The notes below the pieces were generated by a model. The model ran no database searches. It was not told the origin of the DNA and saw only the letters and a list, made by a program, of their open reading frames with translations. A stretch of 38,290 bases of DNA from NCBI GenBank assembly GCA_947507965.1, contig CANNQU010000031.1:1-38290 (forward strand). Reading direction: 5' to 3'. Of this stretch, positions 33,867-38,290 are shown piece by piece. A program made the translations under genes and the position numbers. How positions within the stretch are numbered: the first letter of the stretch is position 1; every line of letters begins with the position of its first letter. This DNA comes from Bacteroidota bacterium. Its GTDB lineage: Bacteria > Bacteroidota > Bacteroidia > UKL13-3.

Positions 33867-34823
33867 ATGCAATTTTTAAAATTATATCTTTTACTCTTTC
33901 TATCTCCTCACGTTATAGCACAGCCTAGAGGAAGTAACCGGCATGCCACCACGGCAGGCACGACAAGGGAAGAAGTTCGCTTGAACGCCAATGATAGTTC
34001 ATACAAAAAGTCAAAATCGGTTGGCAAGCAAGACCTTTATTTCTTTTTCAGAGATACCTTGAGAAGTGACTCTTTTTTTACCAATAATTTCTCAAATTAC
34101 GCCTTACCTAAAACGCAGAAAGTTCTTGTCAATGAATCGAATAATACGTCGCAACTCCAGCCACAACTGAAATCTATAAATAGCCCAAATTGGGTTTTTA
34201 TCGTGGTGATTTCGATCGTGACGCTTTTGTTGTTCATCAAGTTTTCGTTTACTAAATTATATGGCAATGCCTTGCTATCATTCTTCAATAGGGCCGCTAC
34301 TGCCGATATTATTAACGACAAGTATAGCCCAAGATGGCTTTTCGTTTTGTTTGCAAATTTGTTTTTCATTGGCGTCATTTCACTATGGATTTCTCGCGTC
34401 TTTCTTACCACTGAAGCACCCATGGCCGATGAAAGTCCCGGCCGATTCTACTGGATTTTCATTATTATATTCCTTGTTTATTTCGTCAAGTTCTTAATCC
34501 ATCTTTTGTCGGGTGCCTTGTTTCAAATTACAGATGCCATAATTATTTATATACTTAATGTATCGATAACCAATTTAATATGTGGCATGGTTATGCTTTT
34601 TTCAACGTTACTTTTAGTTTATTCCCCTTGGCATGAACAGCAGTGGTTAATCAATACTTCTTTTGGAATTATGATCGTATTTATCCTATTACGATATTTG
34701 CGTGGGTTGCAGCAAACGATGAAATACTTTAAGTACAACTATTTGTATTTGATTTTATATCTTTGCACATTGGAAATCGCTCCATGGTTTTTGATGATTA
34801 AGTATTTAAACAATTATTTATAA
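33867..34823 (+). CDS. DUF4271-like multi-pass membrane protein
   Basis: This 318-residue membrane protein has a signal-peptide-like start (MQFLKLYLLLFLSPHVIAQ), a polar ~85-residue segment, then about six hydrophobic helices from residue ~110 to the C terminus. The layout and its position directly before hemD fit the DUF4271 family of Bacteroidota. Function is unknown, and no enzymatic motif is visible. It lies 2 bp after the Omp85-family gene and 8 bp before hemD. Confidence 0.75.
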   Translation: MQFLKLYLLLFLSPHVIAQPRGSNRHATTAGTTREEVRLNANDSSYKKSKSVGKQDLYFFFRDTLRSDSFFTNNFSNYALPKTQKVLVNESNNTSQLQPQLKSINSPNWVFIVVISIVTLLLFIKFSFTKLYGNALLSFFNRAATADIINDKYSPRWLFVLFANLFFIGVISLWISRVFLTTEAPMADESPGRFYWIFIIIFLVYFVKFLIHLLSGALFQITDAIIIYILNVSITNLICGMVMLFSTLLLVYSPWHEQQWLINTSFGIMIVFILLRYLRGLQQTMKYFKYNYLYLILYLCTLEIAPWFLMIKYLNNYL

Positions 34824-34831
34824 GCAATACA

Positions 34832-35599
34832 GTGGCATTGAAAGTTAAACGAGTACTCATTACCCAGCCAAAGCCTGAAACAGATAAATCTCCTTATTTC
34901 GACTTAGCCAAAAAGCTCAAGTTGATATTGGAATTTAAAAGCTTCACCTCCATACTTCCTTACACTTCGAAGGAGTTTAGGCAGGAAAAAATTAATATAT
35001 TACAACATACAGCCATCATTTTTAATTCTAAAAATATGGTTGACTTGTTTTTTAATTTAATTAAAGAACTGCGTTTAGAGATGCCACCGGAGATGAAATA
35101 TTTTTGTGTAAATGAAGGTACAGCACTTTATATTCAAAAATACATTCAACTCCGTAAACGAAAAGTATTCTTTGGTAAATCAACGGAGAAAGATATGCTC
35201 TCTGTTTTAAAATCGCACGCCGATGAGAACTACCTATACCTGTGCAGTGATTTAAGAAAGCCAGAAGTCCCTAATTTTTTAAAGAAAAATAAGATCAAAT
35301 TCAAGGAAGGCATCGTTTGTTATACCCAGTCGGCCGATTTGAAAGCACTTAATTTAAACGACTACGACCTCATCGCTTTTTTCAGTGCAGCTGCTGTAAA
35401 ATCGGTAAAAGATAATTTCCCGAAATTTAAGCAAGCCACTACGGTTGTCGCAGCCTTCGGAGAAGCCACCGCCATGGCAGCTAAAGAAGTGAAGCTAAAG
35501 GTAAGTGTGTTGGCGCCTACCCCAGACTGCCCGAGTATGAGCATGGCTTTGGAACAGTTTATCACGAAAAACAATAAAGAAGCTGCAAAAGAAAAATAG
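34832..35599 (+). CDS. hemD: Uroporphyrinogen-III synthase
   Basis: This 255-residue HemD homolog cyclises hydroxymethylbilane to uroporphyrinogen III in heme biosynthesis. The fold-typical landmarks are VLITQPKPE at the N terminus, AIIFNSKNMVDLFF, LYLCSDLRKPEVPNFLKK near the middle, IAFFSAAAVKSVKDNF and AAFGEATAMAAKE near the C terminus. HemD is poorly conserved, but this set and the position after a DUF4271 gene support the call. The start codon is GTG at 34832, 8 bp after the DUF4271 stop. Confidence 0.88.
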   Translation: MALKVKRVLITQPKPETDKSPYFDLAKKLKLILEFKSFTSILPYTSKEFRQEKINILQHTAIIFNSKNMVDLFFNLIKELRLEMPPEMKYFCVNEGTALYIQKYIQLRKRKVFFGKSTEKDMLSVLKSHADENYLYLCSDLRKPEVPNFLKKNKIKFKEGIVCYTQSADLKALNLNDYDLIAFFSAAAVKSVKDNFPKFKQATTVVAAFGEATAMAAKEVKLKVSVLAPTPDCPSMSMALEQFITKNNKEAAKEK

Positions 35600-35640
35600 A
35601 CAGCCCAAGAAACCAGTTCAGCGCTTTATAAGGCTAAATA

Positions 35641-38058
35641 TTAATAGTTCAAAAAGGGGAAACTACTCTTCACCACCATTTTTCGTTTGCTGTCACTACA
35701 TTTTTCATAACACTCCATCATCATTTTTTTATAGTCGTTTTGCTGAGAGAAGTAATCTAGCACTGTTTTCACCGGACCCGACAATCGACCGTTGAAACTA
35801 CTCAATGCCTCAAAGCCATTATTCACTACCGTTTGATTGCAGATAAACAACCTTTTCAATGCTTCGAAGGCCGCCACACTGGTCTTAAATTCATAGGCAG
35901 ATGACGTGTATGCAATTAACGTGTTTTTGTTCTCCTCTACTGAGTGTCCGGTTTGTATGGCCAATTCAAGCCATTTTATTCGAATGTTATTGTTTTGCCC
36001 CATTCGATGTTCGGTGCTAGCCAAATATCCCGAAAACTTCTCTGGGGCATTCTCATAAAGTTTTTGCAGTATCGATACCACGATATCATTGCTAGGATGT
36101 TTTAACCACCCTTCATAATAGTACAAAAACCCTGACGGTATTTTATTGTAACTGTTTATAAAAAATTTTATAGTCTCCGTGTTTTCGGTGGCTATTCTAG
36201 ATTTTACTAAATCATACATTTCTTCACTTTCCATTAATTGCTTAATAATCTCACTTCGTAATCCATAAAATGTTTCGTTTTGAAAGGCCCAAACTAAGAG
36301 GTCTCTTTTTTCAATTAAAGGCGTATTTCTTAGTGCTATATAGGCATCATAACGGTCGATCATATTCGGTGCTTTTCTTGCTTGGCTTAGCCACTCATTG
36401 ACTTGCTTTTCGAAAACTACTTTTTTTAGTACCTTACTGTTCGGATCAAAAAGCACATAGTCAATTTCATCTTCTGGTGCCTTGTCGAAATAAAAATCTT
36501 CACTCTGCTTCTCTACCCAAAATTGTTTTTGTGACGAGGTACCGTTTTTATAGTAGATGGCGATATTGATGGGCATTTTGAATAATCCGATTAACGATGT
36601 TAACTCTTGTACTTGCTCTACCTTAATGACCACCCCACGATTCACACTTTTATACGAAACCTTATAATTAGGCTCTCCCCCATGATATAACCATTGCTCA
36701 AAAAACCAGTCGGGACTTTGCCCCAATACATCCTGCACCGCCTGATAAAGGTCGTTTGTTTCAACATTACCATAACTATGTTTGGTTAAATAGTAATTAA
36801 TAACACGCCGAAATTCATCATCGCCTAACACATATCGAAGCATATCAATGACAACAGAGCCCTTTTGATAAACGCGGGCCGTGCCAGCACCTGAAAATCG
36901 CACTGGATTATTATCGGTCTCCGCTGCTTTTAGTGTGATAATCAAATCCTGTCGTGCAAGCCAATGGTATTTATCTTCCCCCTCTAGCGCTCTAAAAAAC
37001 TGTTTCGGGTAATAGGTTGCAAAACTTTCTTGCAACCAAGTATCAGCTCCTGAACGGGCGGTAATTAAATCACCAAACCACTGATGGGTTAGTTCGTGTG
37101 CATTAACACTCACATAATTACGGTCGAAATAACCATTTGAATCAACACTGAAGAAATCACCGAAAACGGTGGCCGTAGTATTTTCCATGGCGCCATACAT
37201 AAAATCCTGAACCATCACCTGACTATACTGTTCCCAAGGATACCGGATGCCTGTCTCCCTCTCCAGAAATTCAATAATCTTCTCTGTATAACGACTCGTT
37301 GGCTCTACCTTCTCTGGAAATTCGGGGTAATACCAAAATTGAACTGGCACGTTGGTGGTGGTCTTGGTGGTTTTTATGGCATACTCATCGATAGCGAGCA
37401 TCAACAAATAGCCGGCATGTGGTTTACCCATCGCATAGTTCCACACTTTTGTTCCATCGGGAAGGACCTTCTGAGATTTCAACGCTCCATTACTTAATAC
37501 ATTGAACTGCCTATTAAACTTCACCACCGTCTCAGTTGTAAACTTATCATTCATATTATCGTACATCGGTATCCAATAACGGTTGTCTATTCCTTGTCCT
37601 TGAGTCCAGATTTGCCTTCTTGTTTTATTACGTTTATCGAGCGAATCATAGGAATTCCATCCAATAAAGTAGATCCCTTTTTTAGGGTACGCTTCGTATT
37701 CGAAGGTGAGGCTATGACTTTCATCCCATTTGGGCTTTTGGGTGAATGCCACCGTAACCCCAGTGCTTGTAACGCTGTAGGTAATCGCTATTCCATCCAG
37801 CTTAGCCGATTTAATCGTAATGCCCGGGGCATCAAAGAACAAAGAATCGAGTTGGGGTCTTAACGATTTGAACGTATGGGTAACTTTTCCAATAACCAAG
37901 CCGGCTTCGGGCTTAAATTCCACCTCGAGTTTCATACTCGTGATATCAGCATAATGTTCTCTGGGCTTAGCATTAGCATCCGATAGCCGGCAATAAAGCT
38001 GACCCCAGCTAAGGTGAAAATTCAAAAATAACAGAATAGAAATTAAGAAATATCGCAT
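35641..38058 (-). CDS. Secreted M1-family zinc aminopeptidase
   Basis: This M1 (gluzincin) aminopeptidase has 805 residues from the ATG at 38058. It has a signal peptide (MRYFLISILLFLNFHLSWGQ). The exopeptidase motif YGAMENTT lies near residue 295. The zinc site is H321-E-L-T-H325 with the third ligand E344 in LQESFATY, 18 residues after the second His of the HExxH. The catalytic Tyr is probably in VYQKGSVV. It cleaves N-terminal residues from peptides outside the cytoplasm. The C-terminal ~250 residues look helical and HEAT-like. The in-frame TTG at 38064 was rejected as a start because it is part of the promoter box. The gene is convergent with hemD. Confidence 0.93.
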   Translation of the reverse strand: MRYFLISILLFLNFHLSWGQLYCRLSDANAKPREHYADITSMKLEVEFKPEAGLVIGKVTHTFKSLRPQLDSLFFDAPGITIKSAKLDGIAITYSVTSTGVTVAFTQKPKWDESHSLTFEYEAYPKKGIYFIGWNSYDSLDKRNKTRRQIWTQGQGIDNRYWIPMYDNMNDKFTTETVVKFNRQFNVLSNGALKSQKVLPDGTKVWNYAMGKPHAGYLLMLAIDEYAIKTTKTTTNVPVQFWYYPEFPEKVEPTSRYTEKIIEFLERETGIRYPWEQYSQVMVQDFMYGAMENTTATVFGDFFSVDSNGYFDRNYVSVNAHELTHQWFGDLITARSGADTWLQESFATYYPKQFFRALEGEDKYHWLARQDLIITLKAAETDNNPVRFSGAGTARVYQKGSVVIDMLRYVLGDDEFRRVINYYLTKHSYGNVETNDLYQAVQDVLGQSPDWFFEQWLYHGGEPNYKVSYKSVNRGVVIKVEQVQELTSLIGLFKMPINIAIYYKNGTSSQKQFWVEKQSEDFYFDKAPEDEIDYVLFDPNSKVLKKVVFEKQVNEWLSQARKAPNMIDRYDAYIALRNTPLIEKRDLLVWAFQNETFYGLRSEIIKQLMESEEMYDLVKSRIATENTETIKFFINSYNKIPSGFLYYYEGWLKHPSNDIVVSILQKLYENAPEKFSGYLASTEHRMGQNNNIRIKWLELAIQTGHSVEENKNTLIAYTSSAYEFKTSVAAFEALKRLFICNQTVVNNGFEALSSFNGRLSGPVKTVLDYFSQQNDYKKMMMECYEKCSDSKRKMVVKSSFPFLNY

Positions 38059-38061
38059 AGG

Positions 38062-38069
38062 CAAAAGTA
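38062..38069 (-). promoter_or_regulatory. -7 box next to the M1 peptidase start codon
   Basis: On the minus strand TACTTTTG fits TAnnTTTG and ends 3 bp before the ATG at 38058. Transcription would start at or just inside the first codons, which suggests a leaderless mRNA or a slightly downstream start. Confidence 0.45.
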
Positions 38070-38127
38070 TCGTTTTGTTTTAGATAATTTGGGGGATAAT
38101 AGGTCGATTAACGAGTCGAGCTGGCCA

Positions 38128-38150
38128 GAATAACCCTTAAAGGGTTATTC
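38128..38150. repeat. 23-bp palindrome
   Basis: GAATAACCCTT (38128-38138), a central A, then AAGGGTTATTC (38140-38150) form a perfect 11-bp inverted repeat. It lacks a T tract. It may be an operator or a REP-type hairpin like those at the left end of the window. Confidence 0.6.
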
Positions 38151-38187
38151 AATACTTGATGTGCTGGCGAAAAAAAACGGAGAGGTC

Positions 38188-38290
38188 ATGTACCACGATA
38201 CAACAGGGTCAATGCATCCGGTTTTCCGTCGCTTCATGAGGGTGTTGGTGGTTGATGATGAGTGGTGTTTTTTCGTGTTGGTTTTTGAGA
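38188..38290 (+). CDS. Open frame running off the window end (uncertain)
   Basis: From ATG 38188 the frame is open to the end of the window (about 34 codons, starting MYHDTTGSMHPVFRR). No family is recognised and no promoter box is evident. It could be the 5' end of a real gene or chance. Confidence is low. Confidence 0.2.
   Translation, partial: MYHDTTGSMHPVFRRFMRVLVVDDEWCFFVLVFE

Overview
The window reads as a chromosome segment of a Bacteroidota bacterium. The evidence is the gene families (VirE_N/primase fusion, heptaprenylglyceryl-phosphate-synthase-like enzyme, DUF4271 next to hemD, a second EF-G, an extracytoplasmic WD40-caspase), promoter -7 boxes of the TAnnTTTG type, and little Shine-Dalgarno signal. 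Genus cannot be read from the sequence. No intact rRNA, tRNA, CRISPR array or complete insertion sequence was seen. No integrase or transposase gene was recognised.

Region A (1-2539): a cluster of small hairpins resembling REP elements, then a VirE_N/SF3-helicase-like primase typical of mobile elements. Region B (2897-17355) is the accessory core. It is a tight nine-gene operon: vsr, a C5 cytosine methyltransferase, a double-GHKL histidine-kinase-like protein, a receiver-domain protein, a small HTH protein, a MutL/MORC-like ATPase, a Z1 helicase-like ATPase, a PD-(D/E)XK (DUF4420-type) nuclease and an AIPR protein. An HNH nuclease with an SRA-like head faces it from the other strand. The methylase/Vsr/MutL-like/Z1/PD-DExK/AIPR core belongs to the class of restriction systems with MutL/MORC homologs predicted by comparative genomics. 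What looks less familiar is the two-component-like pair (kinase with an extra N-terminal ATPase, plus receiver) and the small HTH gene inside the same translationally coupled operon.

Region C (17356-18148) is a scar zone. It has three tRNA/tmRNA 3'-end-like fragments, an orphan terminator, five copies of TTCACCT, and three operator-like TACCC sites spaced exactly 40 bp. Region D (18149-24110) carries a hipB-hipS-hipT type tripartite toxin-antitoxin locus and a 1316-residue secreted WD40-caspase protein. A ~38-bp imperfect direct repeat (17975 and 24268) brackets region D, as if it were a separately inserted module.

Region E (24321-38058) is housekeeping: an EF-G paralog lacking the catalytic histidine (minus), a decayed VOC-family pseudogene, gcvP (plus), a GGGP/HepGP synthase and hemW (minus), then a plus-strand operon of an Omp85-family protein, a DUF4271 membrane protein and hemD, and finally a secreted M1 aminopeptidase (minus). 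Several of these genes have a TAnnTTTG box almost touching the start codon. The right end holds a 23-bp palindrome and an open frame that runs off the window.

Functional reading: regions A-D look like a defence/mobile island (restriction, toxin-antitoxin, caspase-like protease) next to the 3' end of the EF-G2 gene, and region E is ordinary core genome. All functions are inferred from motifs read by eye. No database search was run.
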